Shown: positions 35,318 to 45,431, counted from the stretch's first letter. The stretch is DNA of 64,000 nt from Bacteroidales bacterium UBA1077 (GCA_002314195.1 DCCQ01000018.1:1-64000), one strand, 5' to 3'. Notes: generated by a model not told the origin, from the letters alone. Made by a program: numbers and translations.

Positions 35318-35325
35318 CAAAGATA
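35318..35325 (-). promoter_or_regulatory. -7 box upstream of the restriction endonuclease gene
   Basis: TATCTTTG on the minus strand fits TANNTTTG; no clear -33 at 19-20 nt. Confidence 0.4.
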
Positions 35326-35336
35326 CATATTTTCGT

Positions 35337-35344
35337 TAAATTTG
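35337..35344 (+). promoter_or_regulatory. -7 box upstream of uvrA
   Basis: TAAATTTG fits TANNTTTG, 18 nt before the uvrA ATG at 35363; no clear -33. Confidence 0.4.
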
Positions 35345-35362
35345 CGGAATAAAGCGGAAACG

Positions 35363-38182
35363 ATGAGCAAGAAAGAATATATCGAGATCCGGGGGGCGGA
35401 AGCGCATAACCTCAGGGGGGTGAACGTGGACATTCCCAGAGGGGACTTGGTGGTTGTGACGGGACTTAGCGGCAGCGGGAAATCCTCGCTGGCGTTCGAC
35501 ACTATCTACGCGGAGGGGCAGAGGCGGTACATGGACACGCTCTCGACCTACGCCAGGCACTTCATGGGAGTACTGGAAAAGCCCGAAGTTGAGAGCATCA
35601 CGGGGCTGAGTCCGATCATCGCGATAGAGCAGAAAACAACGGGGAACAACCCTCGCTCGACCGTCGGAACTATCACCGAGATATTCGATTTCCTGCGCCT
35701 CCTTTACGCCAGGGCCTCACGGGCATATTCACCGGTCACGGGCAAAGAAATGGTGCGCTACACCGACGCGCAGATCGTGGACCTCATAATGAATGAATAT
35801 AAGGGGAAGAAGTGCTACCTGCTTGCTCCGCTGGTTGTGGGCCGCAAGGGACACTACCGCGAACTGTTCGACCAGCTCCGCAAGCGCGGCTACACCGATG
35901 TCAGAGTGGACGGGAATATCCTCCCGCTGAACGAAGTGGAGGCTCTGGACCGCTACAAGAGCCATTTCATCGAGCTGGTTGTGGACAAGCTCAAGCCTTC
36001 GGAGGGTGACGAGAAGCGGGTCCGGGACTCCGTGATGACAGCGCTGAACCTCGGCAAAGGCTCGGTCGCCCTGCTGGAGTTCGGCTCTGACAAACTCCGC
36101 CATTTCTCCAAGCATCTTGTCGATCCTGATTCGGGAATATCCCTGCAGGAGCCGGCGCCACACTCTTTCTCATTCAACTCCCCAGAAGGCTACTGCCCTC
36201 ATTGCAAAGGCCTTGGAATGATAGTGGATGTGAATATGGACACGATCATCCCGGACCGTTCTGCCTCGATAGCGGACGGTGGGATAGTTCCGCTGGGGAA
36301 GATGCGCGAGACCAAGAAATATGACGTGATCCGCTCCATAGCCCGGAAATACAACTTCTCCCTGTACGACCCCATCGACTCGATTCCCGACGAGGCGATA
36401 TCCCACATCATATTCGGAAGCGACGAATTGTTCCGTGTCGGGGAAGGCGGCATGTCCGAAATGGTCACGTTCGACGGAATCGTGGAGGACATCGATGACA
36501 AGATTGTGTGTCCTGTCTGCCATGGCACCAGACTGAACGAGAACGCCCTCTGCTTCAGGATTGACGGCAAGACCATCGCAGAGGTGGCCGCCATGGAGAT
36601 GACCGAGCTCAAGTCCTGGTTCGCGTCCCTGCCGGGGAAGCTGAACACAAGAGAGAACAACATAGCCCGTGACATCCTCAAGGAACTCAACGAAAGGGTT
36701 CAGTTCATGCTGGACGTAGGCCTTGACTATCTGTCACTTGATCGCCCGACAGCTTCGCTTTCCGGCGGCGAGGGGCAGAGAATCAGGCTCGCCACGCAGA
36801 TCGGCTCGAAGCTCGTCAACGTCCTCTACATACTGGACGAGCCGTCAATCGGGCTGCATCAAAGGGACAACCGCAAGCTGATCAATTCATTGAAAGAGTT
36901 AAGAGACGAGGGCAATTCCGTGATGGTCGTGGAACACGACTACGAGACTATGATGAATGCCGACTGGCTGGTGGACGTTGGTCCCGGCGCTGGTGAAAAA
37001 GGCGGAAGAATATGCCTGAACGCCCCTCTGAAGGCTCTGATGGAATATTCATCGGACAATGGGAAAGTGCCGGCTTCGCTGGATAAGGAGACCGCCCGGC
37101 ACTGCATATTCGGAAAGTCAAAGACTCTGGATTACCTTCAGGGGAAGGATTCCATTCCGGTACCGTCCGTACGCCGCACAGGCAGCGGCAAGTTCCTCAG
37201 CATCAAGGGCGCCCGCGGCAATAACCTGAAGAACGTGTCTGTGAACTTCCCGCTGGGATGCTTCATCGGAATCAGCGGAGTCAGCGGAAGCGGCAAGTCA
37301 ACGCTCATCAACGAGACTCTGATGCCGATTCTCAAGAACAAGTTCTACAGGGCGAAGATGCGTCCTTTGGCCTACGATTCGATCGAGGGTGTCGAGAACA
37401 TCGACAAGCTGATCGAGATCGACCAGAGTCCGATCGGACGTTCGCCGAGATCGAACCCGGCCACATTCACGGGTGTGTTCAACGACATCCGCAACCTGTT
37501 CGCCGACACTCCTGACGCAAAGGTGCGCGGGTTCAAGGCCGGGCGGTTCTCGTTCAACGTGGCCGGTGGCCGCTGCGAGGCCTGCAAAGGTGCCGGTATC
37601 AAGGTCATAGAGATGAACTTCCTGCCGTCAGTAAATGTGCTTTGCGACGAGTGCAGGGGCAAGAGGTACAAGGAGGACACACTGGCCGTGCATTACAAGG
37701 GCAAGAGCATCAACGATGTGCTTGAGATGCCGATCAGCGAGGCCTACGAGTTCTTCAAACCGATTCCGTCCATCGCCCAGAAACTGAAGGCGTTGGTCGA
37801 TGTAGGCCTCGGCTACGTTCATCTCGGCCAGTCAGCCGTGACGCTTTCCGGAGGTGAGAGCCAGCGTATGAAACTGGCCGCCGAACTATTCCGCAAGGCC
37901 ACCGGCAACACCCTGTACATTCTGGACGAGCCGACGACAGGACTTCATTTCGAGGACATCAAAGTGCTGCTGAGCGTCCTCCAACAACTTGTCGATCAAG
38001 GCAACACGGTAATAATCATCGAGCACAATCTGGATGTCCTCAAGAGTGTCGATTACATCTTCGACCTCGGCCCCGACGGAGGACGAAGAGGCGGCCGGAT
38101 TGTCGCCCAAGGCACCCCTGAAGACCTCTCCCGGAACCCAGCCTCCGTCACCGGCCCGTTCCTCAAGGAGATTCTCGGATAG
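35363..38182 (+). CDS. uvrA: Excinuclease ABC subunit UvrA
   Basis: Damage-recognition ATPase of nucleotide excision repair. I choose ATG 35363 (MSKKEYIEIRGAEAHNLRG). It has two ABC ATPase halves: Walker A GLSGSGKSS (34-42) and GVSGSGKSTL; signatures LSGGEGQRIRLATQI and LSGGESQRMKLAAEL. Zinc fingers are CPHCKG...CPVCHG and CEACKG...CDECRG. The length of about 939 is typical. It is divergent from the restriction-modification genes. Confidence 0.96.
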   Translation: MSKKEYIEIRGAEAHNLRGVNVDIPRGDLVVVTGLSGSGKSSLAFDTIYAEGQRRYMDTLSTYARHFMGVLEKPEVESITGLSPIIAIEQKTTGNNPRSTVGTITEIFDFLRLLYARASRAYSPVTGKEMVRYTDAQIVDLIMNEYKGKKCYLLAPLVVGRKGHYRELFDQLRKRGYTDVRVDGNILPLNEVEALDRYKSHFIELVVDKLKPSEGDEKRVRDSVMTALNLGKGSVALLEFGSDKLRHFSKHLVDPDSGISLQEPAPHSFSFNSPEGYCPHCKGLGMIVDVNMDTIIPDRSASIADGGIVPLGKMRETKKYDVIRSIARKYNFSLYDPIDSIPDEAISHIIFGSDELFRVGEGGMSEMVTFDGIVEDIDDKIVCPVCHGTRLNENALCFRIDGKTIAEVAAMEMTELKSWFASLPGKLNTRENNIARDILKELNERVQFMLDVGLDYLSLDRPTASLSGGEGQRIRLATQIGSKLVNVLYILDEPSIGLHQRDNRKLINSLKELRDEGNSVMVVEHDYETMMNADWLVDVGPGAGEKGGRICLNAPLKALMEYSSDNGKVPASLDKETARHCIFGKSKTLDYLQGKDSIPVPSVRRTGSGKFLSIKGARGNNLKNVSVNFPLGCFIGISGVSGSGKSTLINETLMPILKNKFYRAKMRPLAYDSIEGVENIDKLIEIDQSPIGRSPRSNPATFTGVFNDIRNLFADTPDAKVRGFKAGRFSFNVAGGRCEACKGAGIKVIEMNFLPSVNVLCDECRGKRYKEDTLAVHYKGKSINDVLEMPISEAYEFFKPIPSIAQKLKALVDVGLGYVHLGQSAVTLSGGESQRMKLAAELFRKATGNTLYILDEPTTGLHFEDIKVLLSVLQQLVDQGNTVIIIEHNLDVLKSVDYIFDLGPDGGRRGGRIVAQGTPEDLSRNPASVTGPFLKEILG

Positions 38183-38257
38183 GAAAAGTGTAGATTCGCA
38201 TTGCGAAATTCTGTGGAAAAGTGTAGATTTGCAGGGTAATATTTCACAGAAAAGTGT
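38183..38257. repeat. Three 33-bp-spaced iterons before the AAA/DUF4143 gene
   Basis: GAAAAGTGTAGATT begins at 38183 and 38216, and the shortened GAAAAGTGT at 38249: exactly 33 bp apart. The second contains a -7-like TAGATTTG (38224-38231). They fill the whole gap between uvrA and the ATPase gene. Confidence 0.7.
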
Positions 38258-38264
38258 CAAATAA

Positions 38265-39623
38265 ATGCTACACAGAAAGATAGAAGGATACCTTGAGGAC
38301 CATCTAAAGTCCGAGACTGACCGGATTCTGATTCTGGAAGGAGCCAGACAAGTAGGCAAGTCGTTCATAATACGCAGAGCAGGAGAACGATTGTACGAGA
38401 ACTTCATCGAAATCAATTTCGTGAAAGATGACGAAGGGCCTCAGTTGTTCAAGGAGATCAGAACCACCGAGGAATTCTACTTTGTTTTGAGTTCAATCCA
38501 CGGCAAGAATCTTGACTCCTATAAGAATACGCTTGTCTTTCTTGACGAAATCCAGCACTACCCACAGTTTCTCACCCTGCTGAAATTTCTCCGGGAAGAC
38601 CATAGGTTCCGTTTCATAGCGAGCGGCAGCCTATTAGGACTTACTTTACGGGAAACAACTTCTATCCCCGTCGGCAGCATCATCATAAAATCAATGTACC
38701 AACTTGATTTCGAAGAGTTTTTGCTTGCAAACAACTTCGGCTCTGACACGCTGGCGACACTCAGGCAAAAGATGGAGAAAGGTGAAAGCATAGACGTGGC
38801 TATGCACAATTATCTTATCGACCAATTCCGGCGCTATCTTCTTGTCGGAGGAATGCCGGATGCCGTGAATGAATATCTTGCCTCACATAATATCGTAAAA
38901 GTCAGAGAAGTACAGGAAAGCATAAGGACTCTCTACGAAGTCGATGCGACAAAATACGAGGAAGACAACAATAAGTCACTTCTCATAAGGCGTATCTACA
39001 ATATGATTCCGTCACAGATGGAAAACAAGAAAAAAAGAATTGTGGCAAAAGACATACGGGGCAAGGTTGGAGACAGGTTCGACAACTACCGGGAAGAATT
39101 CGAGTACCTGACATATTCAGGAATCGCCCTTAATGTCAACTCCATATCGAACCCCAAGTACCCTCTGTCCGAGTCCGTCCACAAGAATCTTCTCAAGCTC
39201 TATCTGAACGATGTCGGACTACTTACGGCACAACTCTACAGAAACAATGTCCGTCCGGTTCTTTCGGACGAGGAGGGTGTGAACCTTGGTTCCGTCTATG
39301 AAAGTGTCATCGCTCAGGAACTAAAGGCGCACGGACACAATCTCTTCTATTACGACAACAAGCAGAAAGGAGAGGTCGATTTTCTGATTGATGACTATAA
39401 GAATACAAGCGTTCTGCCGATCGAGGTCAAATCCGGGAAGAATTATACCATCCACAGCGCCATTGACAACCTGCTGAGTGTTTCAGACTACAACATCAAA
39501 TCCGGACTCATCCTGTCAAACTCCCGAGAGATACGCACTTCCGGAAAGATAACATATATGCCTGTCTATTACATTATGTTCATCAATGCCGATCAGGTTG
39601 ATGAAAGCCGGATCTACTTTTAA
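38265..39623 (+). CDS. AAA family ATPase with DUF4143 domain
   Basis: 452 residues. The N-terminal AAA_14 domain has Walker A GARQVGKS (26-33) and Walker B TLVFLDEIQ. A winged-helix region follows, then a C-terminal DUF4143 domain with a PD-(D/E)xK-like core (GEVDFLIDDYKNTSVLPIEVKSGKN). This family is abundant in Bacteroidetes and often patchily distributed; a defence or mobile-element role has been suggested but is not established. Base composition is AT-richer than uvrA. Preceded by three iterons. Confidence 0.88.
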   Translation: MLHRKIEGYLEDHLKSETDRILILEGARQVGKSFIIRRAGERLYENFIEINFVKDDEGPQLFKEIRTTEEFYFVLSSIHGKNLDSYKNTLVFLDEIQHYPQFLTLLKFLREDHRFRFIASGSLLGLTLRETTSIPVGSIIIKSMYQLDFEEFLLANNFGSDTLATLRQKMEKGESIDVAMHNYLIDQFRRYLLVGGMPDAVNEYLASHNIVKVREVQESIRTLYEVDATKYEEDNNKSLLIRRIYNMIPSQMENKKKRIVAKDIRGKVGDRFDNYREEFEYLTYSGIALNVNSISNPKYPLSESVHKNLLKLYLNDVGLLTAQLYRNNVRPVLSDEEGVNLGSVYESVIAQELKAHGHNLFYYDNKQKGEVDFLIDDYKNTSVLPIEVKSGKNYTIHSAIDNLLSVSDYNIKSGLILSNSREIRTSGKITYMPVYYIMFINADQVDESRIYF

Positions 39624-39628
39624 CGCAA

Positions 39629-39691
39629 CCACGGTTACTGTAACCGCCGTTACAATAACAAGAAAGCAAAAGACACACAATGTAACCGTGG
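39629..39691. repeat. Short inverted repeat after the AAA gene
   Basis: CCACGGTTAC (39629-39638) and GTAACCGTGG (39682-39691) are exact reverse complements, 43 nt apart. Significance unknown. Confidence 0.45.
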
Positions 39692-39714
39692 CGGTCAAGA
39701 GGTTGAAAATCAAT

Positions 39715-39764
39715 AAAAAGACACACCCTCCTTCTACCCGATACGGGCAGGAGGAGGGTGCGTC
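39715..39764 (-). terminator. Rho-independent terminator of the ROK kinase gene
   Basis: Read on the minus strand, a stem of about 20 bp (39764-39745 against 39740-39720, loop GTAT) is followed by TTTTT. Confidence 0.75.
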
Positions 39765-39801
39765 ATAATATTCATTTACAGGAGCTTGCGCTCCACGGCA
39801 T

Positions 39802-40761
39802 CTATCGTTCCCAGGCGAGGGCGGAGGCACCGAGGATGGCGGCGTCTGACTCTTTGAGCTGGGAGTAGACGAGCTGGACCTTGTTCTTCCAGAGAGGGAG
39901 GACGTTGTCGTTCATCGAACGGAGAATCGGTTCGGTGAGGAACTCCTTGCTTCTGGCGAGACCGCCGAAGAGGACGATGGCCTCTGGAGCGGAGAACGCG
40001 ATGAAGTCTGCGAAAGCCTCTCCGAGGAGAGTGCCGGTATATTCAAAGATCTTGATGGCAAGGGCATCGCCTTCCTTCGCGGCCTCGTAGACATCCTTCG
40101 AGGTGATGTTGTCAAGGCTGCGGAGAGATGACGGCTCATTGCTCATGTCAAGCCACTCACGGGCGGTTCTGGCGACTCCGATCGCAGAGCAGTAGGTCTC
40201 AAGGCAACCGTTTTTGCCGCAGTTGCAGTGGCGGCCGTTGTGGCGCACGATTGTGGTGTGGCCAAGCTCACCGGCGAATCCGTCGTGGCCATAGACCATC
40301 TCGCCGTTGATGACGATTCCGCTGCCGACACCGGTGCCGAGGGTGATCATGATGAAATTTTTCATTCCCCTCGCAGCGCCGTAGGTCATCTCACCCATCG
40401 CGGCGGCGTTGGCGTCATTGGTGAGGGTCACAGGGATTCCGCCCATCGCCTCGGTAAGCATCTTCGCGAAAGGTATCGACCCGGCGCGTCCCCACGAAAG
40501 GTTCACAGCGTTCTCAACCTCTCCGGTGTAGTAGTTGGCGTTTGGGGCTCCGACTCCGATTCCACGGATCTGGCCCTCAGCGTTGGCGTCAGCGATTATC
40601 TTCTTCAAAGCAGTCGCCAACTCCGCTATGTAAGGTTCGACCTCAGTGTAGGAGTCCGAACGGATCACCGTCTGTGCCAGCACTGTGCCGCGGGCATCGA
40701 CCACACCGCATTTGGTGGTCTGACCACCGACATCTATTCCTATTACTAAATTCTGTTCCAT
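39802..40761 (-). CDS. ROK family sugar kinase (glucokinase-like)
   Basis: 319 residues from ATG 40761 (MEQNLVIGIDVGGQTTKCG); the longer frame lacks support. ATP-binding DVGGQTTKCG, catalytic-loop VTLTNDANAAAMGE, the phosphate motif ITLGTGVGSGI and the ROK zinc motif CNCGKNGCLE are all present. It phosphorylates a hexose; glucose, mannose or N-acetylhexosamine are usual for the family. It follows the sugar transporter gene by 51 nt on the same strand and ends in a strong terminator. Confidence 0.9.
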   Translation of the reverse strand: MEQNLVIGIDVGGQTTKCGVVDARGTVLAQTVIRSDSYTEVEPYIAELATALKKIIADANAEGQIRGIGVGAPNANYYTGEVENAVNLSWGRAGSIPFAKMLTEAMGGIPVTLTNDANAAAMGEMTYGAARGMKNFIMITLGTGVGSGIVINGEMVYGHDGFAGELGHTTIVRHNGRHCNCGKNGCLETYCSAIGVARTAREWLDMSNEPSSLRSLDNITSKDVYEAAKEGDALAIKIFEYTGTLLGEAFADFIAFSAPEAIVLFGGLARSKEFLTEPILRSMNDNVLPLWKNKVQLVYSQLKESDAAILGASALAWER

Positions 40762-40812
40762 AATTTTTATGATTAGTCCCGGCAAATCATGTTTACCGGG
40801 ACTGATTACCAA

Positions 40813-42099
40813 TTAAGCTGTCTTTTTTACTTTGGAACCGAAGAGGGCGTACCAGAGGATGTAGGCAACAGCGATGATGACAACAACATAGCTGACAAGG
40901 TAGCCTGAGAAATCAGCGACAGCACCCTGGATGAGAGGAAGGATACCTCCACCGCAGACCATCACCATGAACAGACCGGAAGCGATTGAGGTGTATTTGC
41001 CAAGTCCCTCAACAGCAAGGTTGAAGATGGCTCCCCACATGACTGAGGTACAGAGACCGCAGAGAATGAAGAACATCACACCGATAGGAATCTCAGCAAG
41101 GGAGAACGAAAGCTGCGAGGTGATAGCTGGGAACTTGACGGTTGTCGTGTCTCCAAGTATCATTCCAAGGAGAAGGAATACGATAGCGACAGTTCCGACA
41201 AATGCAACCATGGCGCGGCTGGAGACCTTGCCACCCACGGAAGCACCTACAAGACGACCTACAAGCATAAGGAACCAGTACATTCCGACGATTGTTCCGG
41301 CCACTGCGGCGCTGACGCCAAGTTCCGGTGTCATTGTCATATACAGATTAACGAAATTAGGGATTCCGACCTCGACTCCGACATACAGGAAGATCGCGAT
41401 GATTCCTAGAACGAAGTGTCTGAACGACAGCGCGCCCTTGACATTCTCACTGAGGGTGAGCTTGCTGGAGTCACCGGATACGGCCGTAGCCTCGTGCTCT
41501 GGCTCAGGAATCTTAGACACGGCGATGATGAGAAACGCAAGCGCGAATATACCCATGGCAATGAAAAGCGCCGGGTTCGCGTCGGAGATCTGAGTGTCAT
41601 TCGCAACGTCACCGATGAGGTAACCTACAAGAACCGGCACGATAGTGGCGCTCAGCGAATTGCAGGACCCTCCCCACTGAATGAGCTGGTTGCCTCTGTT
41701 GCCGCCTCCGCCAAGGGTGTTGAGCATAGGGTTGACAACCGTGTTGAGCATGCACATTGAGAAACCTGAAACGAATGCACCGAGAAGATAGACGGCGAAG
41801 CTGCCGGCGATTCCTGAAAGGAATGTGATGCCGACTCCGATGAAGCCTACGGTCACTGCCGCGAGAGCTGTGAACTTGTAGCCTTTCTTGGACAGAATCA
41901 TACCGGCTGGCAGACCCATGAACGCATAGGCGATGAAGTTGGCCGCATTGCCCAGCTGGGACATGAAGTTTGACGCCGCGAACTGCTGCTTCACGATGAC
42001 CCCGAACGGATTCTGGAATCCGGTCACAAAGGAGATCATCGCAAACAGGAAGAACATGATCACAATAGCGAAGATGTTACCTTGTTGTTTTTTTTCCAT
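40813..42099 (-). CDS. MFS sugar transporter, FHS (FucP/glucose-galactose) family
   Basis: 428 residues, 12 hydrophobic segments, no signal peptide. TM1 flows into TGFQNPFGVIVKQQF, a variant of the family's N-terminal motif. A typical LGGGGNRGNQLIQWGGSCNSL stretch (quoted in part; residues about 127-147) identifies the fucose:H+ symporter-like family. It probably imports the monosaccharide that the neighbouring ROK kinase phosphorylates. A -7 box TAAATTTG (complement of 42147-42154) lies upstream. Confidence 0.88.
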   Translation of the reverse strand: MEKKQQGNIFAIVIMFFLFAMISFVTGFQNPFGVIVKQQFAASNFMSQLGNAANFIAYAFMGLPAGMILSKKGYKFTALAAVTVGFIGVGITFLSGIAGSFAVYLLGAFVSGFSMCMLNTVVNPMLNTLGGGGNRGNQLIQWGGSCNSLSATIVPVLVGYLIGDVANDTQISDANPALFIAMGIFALAFLIIAVSKIPEPEHEATAVSGDSSKLTLSENVKGALSFRHFVLGIIAIFLYVGVEVGIPNFVNLYMTMTPELGVSAAVAGTIVGMYWFLMLVGRLVGASVGGKVSSRAMVAFVGTVAIVFLLLGMILGDTTTVKFPAITSQLSFSLAEIPIGVMFFILCGLCTSVMWGAIFNLAVEGLGKYTSIASGLFMVMVCGGGILPLIQGAVADFSGYLVSYVVVIIAVAYILWYALFGSKVKKTA

Positions 42100-42237
42100 T
42101 TGTAAGATGTTTTATGTTATCGAAAATAATTTCGTGGCATATTCCACAAATTTAGCAAATTAATTTCAAATTTGACCGAATGGCTTTAAAAATCCGTCTT
42201 GCGGAATGAGCTTTATAGGATTATTGCTAACTTTGAG

Positions 42238-42245
42238 CAAAGAAA
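42238..42245 (+). promoter_or_regulatory. -7 box for the PHP-aldolase operon
   Basis: TAACTTTG matches TANNTTTG and ends only 3 nt before ATG 42249, so the message would be leaderless or start translation at the second ATG (42255). No clear -33. Confidence 0.4.
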
Positions 42246-42248
42246 ACA

Positions 42249-43364
42249 ATGAATATGAAAACGATAATCGATGTTAACGCCCATCTGCACACACCGTACT
42301 CATTCAGCGCCTTCAAAGACGTGAGGCAGGCTCTTGACATGGCCGCCGCGGAAGGTGTCGGAGTGGTGGGAATCAACGACTTCTACAGCCTTGACGGCTA
42401 CAGGGAGTGGAATGACGAATGCGCCGCAAGGCATCTCTACCCTCTTTTCAACATTGAGTTCATCTCTCTCAACAGTGAGGATCAGGCAGCGGGACTGAGG
42501 GTCAACGACCCGAACAATCCCGGGCGCACCTACCTTAGCGGGAAAGGGGTGGCTTATCCGGTGATTCTCCGCGAGAAAGAGGCTCAGATGCTTGCCGATG
42601 TGAGGGCGGAGTCCAACGCCCAGGTCGAGAGGATGTGCGCGAAACTCAACGCTCACCTTGACAACGTAAAGGCAGGGTTTGGTGTTGATTTCAGAAAGGT
42701 TGTGAAAGATATGACCAAAGGGTCAGTCCGAGAGAGACATCTTGCCAAAGGATTGAGACACGCGGTGGAGTCGAAACATAAAGAGACCGGTGACAGGCTC
42801 GCCCTCTACGAAAGAATCTTTGGAGGGCAGCCGCTGAAATCCGCTCCGGACAACGAAGCGGCGGTGGAGAACGAGATCAGAAGCAAGCTGCTCAAGGCCG
42901 GAGGCGCGGCTTTCGTGCCGGAGGATCCGAAGGCGTTCCTGCCGATGGAGACCGTCTGCCAGATCATCAAGGCTGCCAGGGGAATCCCGACCTACCCGTT
43001 CCTCGCTGATGATGCGAATGGCAACTTCACCGACTTCGAGGGAGATCTCCAGAAAGCGGCAGACACGCTGAAAAAGCGCGGCATCAAATCGGTGGAATTC
43101 ATCACGACCCGCAACACGACCGCCGTGCTTGAGGAATATTCCGGCTACCTTCAGGACGAGGGTTTCATCGTCACTTTCGGCTCGGAGCACAACACCCCGG
43201 CGCTGGAGCCGATCCGTCTGCGCACACGCGACAACGCCGAAGGACTCAGCGAGAAACTGCGCGAGACCAACTACCGCGGAGCGTGCGCGGTCGCTGCACA
43301 TCAGGCGGGTCTTGGATCCATCGAAGCGGGAGACGAGCTGATCCGCAAGACCTTAGGCATTTAG
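42249..43364 (+). CDS. PHP-domain protein of the sugar locus
   Basis: 371 residues. PHP-type metal motifs: VNAHLHTPYS near the N-terminus, VGINDFYSL, FNIEFISL, and the C-terminal GSEHNTP and AAHQAG. The central 150 residues are not recognised. It opens the operon with the aldolase-SDR fusion and the two-domain aldolase. A phosphoesterase or lactonase acting on a sugar intermediate is the simplest guess, but no substrate is known for this subfamily to me. Confidence 0.7.
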   Translation: MNMKTIIDVNAHLHTPYSFSAFKDVRQALDMAAAEGVGVVGINDFYSLDGYREWNDECAARHLYPLFNIEFISLNSEDQAAGLRVNDPNNPGRTYLSGKGVAYPVILREKEAQMLADVRAESNAQVERMCAKLNAHLDNVKAGFGVDFRKVVKDMTKGSVRERHLAKGLRHAVESKHKETGDRLALYERIFGGQPLKSAPDNEAAVENEIRSKLLKAGGAAFVPEDPKAFLPMETVCQIIKAARGIPTYPFLADDANGNFTDFEGDLQKAADTLKKRGIKSVEFITTRNTTAVLEEYSGYLQDEGFIVTFGSEHNTPALEPIRLRTRDNAEGLSEKLRETNYRGACAVAAHQAGLGSIEAGDELIRKTLGI

Positions 43365-43409
43365 GAATATGCCGGTTCGGCAGACAGAACACATAACTAA
43401 GACACGAAT

Positions 43410-45362
43410 ATGACACAGATTGAAGATCTTATCGCGATTTCCCGGAAGTTCGGACAGGACTCCAGGTTCGTGATCGCAGGAGGTGGAAACACTTCCTACA
43501 AGAATGAGGATAAGCTTTGGGTGAAGGCCAGTGGCCATGCACTCGCAACGATAACTGAGGACGGTTTCGCTGTCCTTGACAGGGCCCTTCTGAATCCGAT
43601 GGGCGAAAAGGCTTACAGTGATGACACGACGCTCCGTGAGGAGCAAGTCAAGAACGACCTCGCGATCGCCTGCCTGACAAAGGACAGAAGGCCGTCCGTG
43701 GAGACATCCCTGCACAACTGCATGGGATTCGCCTTTGTGGTTCACCTCCATCCTACCCTTGTCAACGGCCTGATGTGCTCGGTGAACGCCGAGGCGTCCT
43801 GCAAGGAACTCTTCCCGGAAGCACTTTACATTGAATATACGGACCCTGGCTACACGCTTTTCAAGAAAGTCTATGACCGGATAAAAGCTTACAAGGCAGC
43901 CCACGGCAAGGAGCCGCAGGTGATATTCCTCCAGAACCACGGAATATTCGTGGGCGGTGACACCACGGCGGAAATCGAGGGAATATATTCAGGGATCATT
44001 GAGAAACTTGAAGGCAAGGTCGCGGCTCTTCCAGAGGGAGACACCGTTGTCTCTGAGACCGTCACGGATGTCGTTCCGGCTATCCGGCAGATGCTCTCAC
44101 GCTCCGGCAGGGGGTTCAAAACCTTGAAAATCACCAAGAACGCTCTTGTGGACTTTTTCATTGACGGTCGCTACGAAAAAATAGCCAAGCCGTTCACACC
44201 GGACATCATCGTGTACTGCAAAAGCGTCTACATATTCATTGACGCTGTGTCGGACGAGGAGATTCTGAAGCAGGCTGAAGAGAAGATCGAGGATTTTGTC
44301 AGCGAAAGGGGTTACACGCCTAAGGTTCTGCTGATCAAGGGAATCGGCCTCGTGGCCGTGGGAGATAACGCCAAGAACGCCCAGATCATCACCGATGTGT
44401 TCACCGATGCGATGAAGGTTGCTTTCTTCGCCCAAAATTTCGGTGGAGAACATCCGATGGAGCAGGCTTGGATTGACTTCATCGACAACTGGGAGGTTGA
44501 GAATTACCGCCGCAAAGTAGCCTCAAACGCATCAAAAGGTCGTGTGGAAGGCCGCACGATCATCGTGACCGGAGCCGCACAGGGATTCGGAGAGGGTATA
44601 GCCCGCGAGTTGATGGCACAGGGATCCAACATCGTGGTCGCCGACCTCAACGAGACGACCGGCGAGAAGACCGCCGCAAGCTTCAACGAGAAGGCCGGAG
44701 CCAACAAGGCCATATTCGTAAAGACTAATGTCGCAGACATGGAAAGCCTCCATAACCTGATGAGGGAAACCATCTTGAATTTCGGTGCGCTGGACGCGTT
44801 CGTCAGCAACGCTGGAGTGGTCCGCGCCGGTGGATTGGACGTGATGACTCCGGAGAACTTCGAATTCGTCACCAAGATCAACTACGAGGCCTACTTCTTC
44901 TGCGCCAAGGCCGCCTCTCACATAATGAAGATCGAGACAAAGTACGATCCTGAATATTTCGCTGACATCATCCAGGTCAACAGCAAGAGCGGACTGCGCG
45001 GCAGCAAGGCCAATTTCGCCTACGCCGGCGGCAAGTTCGGAGGAATAGGCTTGACCCAGTCCTTCGCACTTGAGCTCGCGCCTTACAGGGTGAAAGTCAA
45101 CAGCATCTGCCCGGGCAACTACTACGACGGGCCGCTTTGGAGCAACCCGGAGAACGGGCTGTTCATCCAGTACCTCAACGCAGGGAAGGTCCCTGGAGCG
45201 AAGACGGTACAGGACGTAAAAGATTACTACCTCGCCCAGGTGCCAATGCGCAAGGGCTGCAACCCTGTGGACGTCTGCAAGGCCATCCTCTACGCCATCG
45301 ACCAGACCGGAGAGACCGGACAGGCCATCCCTGTCACAGGTGGCCAGGTCATGCTGGCATAA
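43410..45362 (+). CDS. Bifunctional class II aldolase / short-chain dehydrogenase (RhaEW-like)
   Basis: 650 residues. Residues 1 to about 385 form a class II aldolase with zinc His in VVHLHPTLVNG and QNHGIFVGG. Residues about 395-650 form an SDR with NAD motif TGAAQGFGEGIA, SNAGVV, and the active-site Ser/Tyr/Lys region in QVNSKSGLRGS and FAYAGGKFGG. The architecture is that of RhaEW, which cleaves rhamnulose 1-phosphate and oxidises lactaldehyde; related fusions act on other 6-deoxy sugars. All catalytic residues I can check are present. Confidence 0.9.
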   Translation: MTQIEDLIAISRKFGQDSRFVIAGGGNTSYKNEDKLWVKASGHALATITEDGFAVLDRALLNPMGEKAYSDDTTLREEQVKNDLAIACLTKDRRPSVETSLHNCMGFAFVVHLHPTLVNGLMCSVNAEASCKELFPEALYIEYTDPGYTLFKKVYDRIKAYKAAHGKEPQVIFLQNHGIFVGGDTTAEIEGIYSGIIEKLEGKVAALPEGDTVVSETVTDVVPAIRQMLSRSGRGFKTLKITKNALVDFFIDGRYEKIAKPFTPDIIVYCKSVYIFIDAVSDEEILKQAEEKIEDFVSERGYTPKVLLIKGIGLVAVGDNAKNAQIITDVFTDAMKVAFFAQNFGGEHPMEQAWIDFIDNWEVENYRRKVASNASKGRVEGRTIIVTGAAQGFGEGIARELMAQGSNIVVADLNETTGEKTAASFNEKAGANKAIFVKTNVADMESLHNLMRETILNFGALDAFVSNAGVVRAGGLDVMTPENFEFVTKINYEAYFFCAKAASHIMKIETKYDPEYFADIIQVNSKSGLRGSKANFAYAGGKFGGIGLTQSFALELAPYRVKVNSICPGNYYDGPLWSNPENGLFIQYLNAGKVPGAKTVQDVKDYYLAQVPMRKGCNPVDVCKAILYAIDQTGETGQAIPVTGGQVMLA

Positions 45363-45431
45363 ATGTAAATCCGAGAAGCCACCTTGCATTCGAAAGAATC
45401 GAAGCGGCTTCCAATGTAATTCATTAATATT

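Noticed and set aside
39629..39691. Inverted repeat as IS end
   Set aside because: Only 10 bp, no transposase nearby and no target duplication visible.
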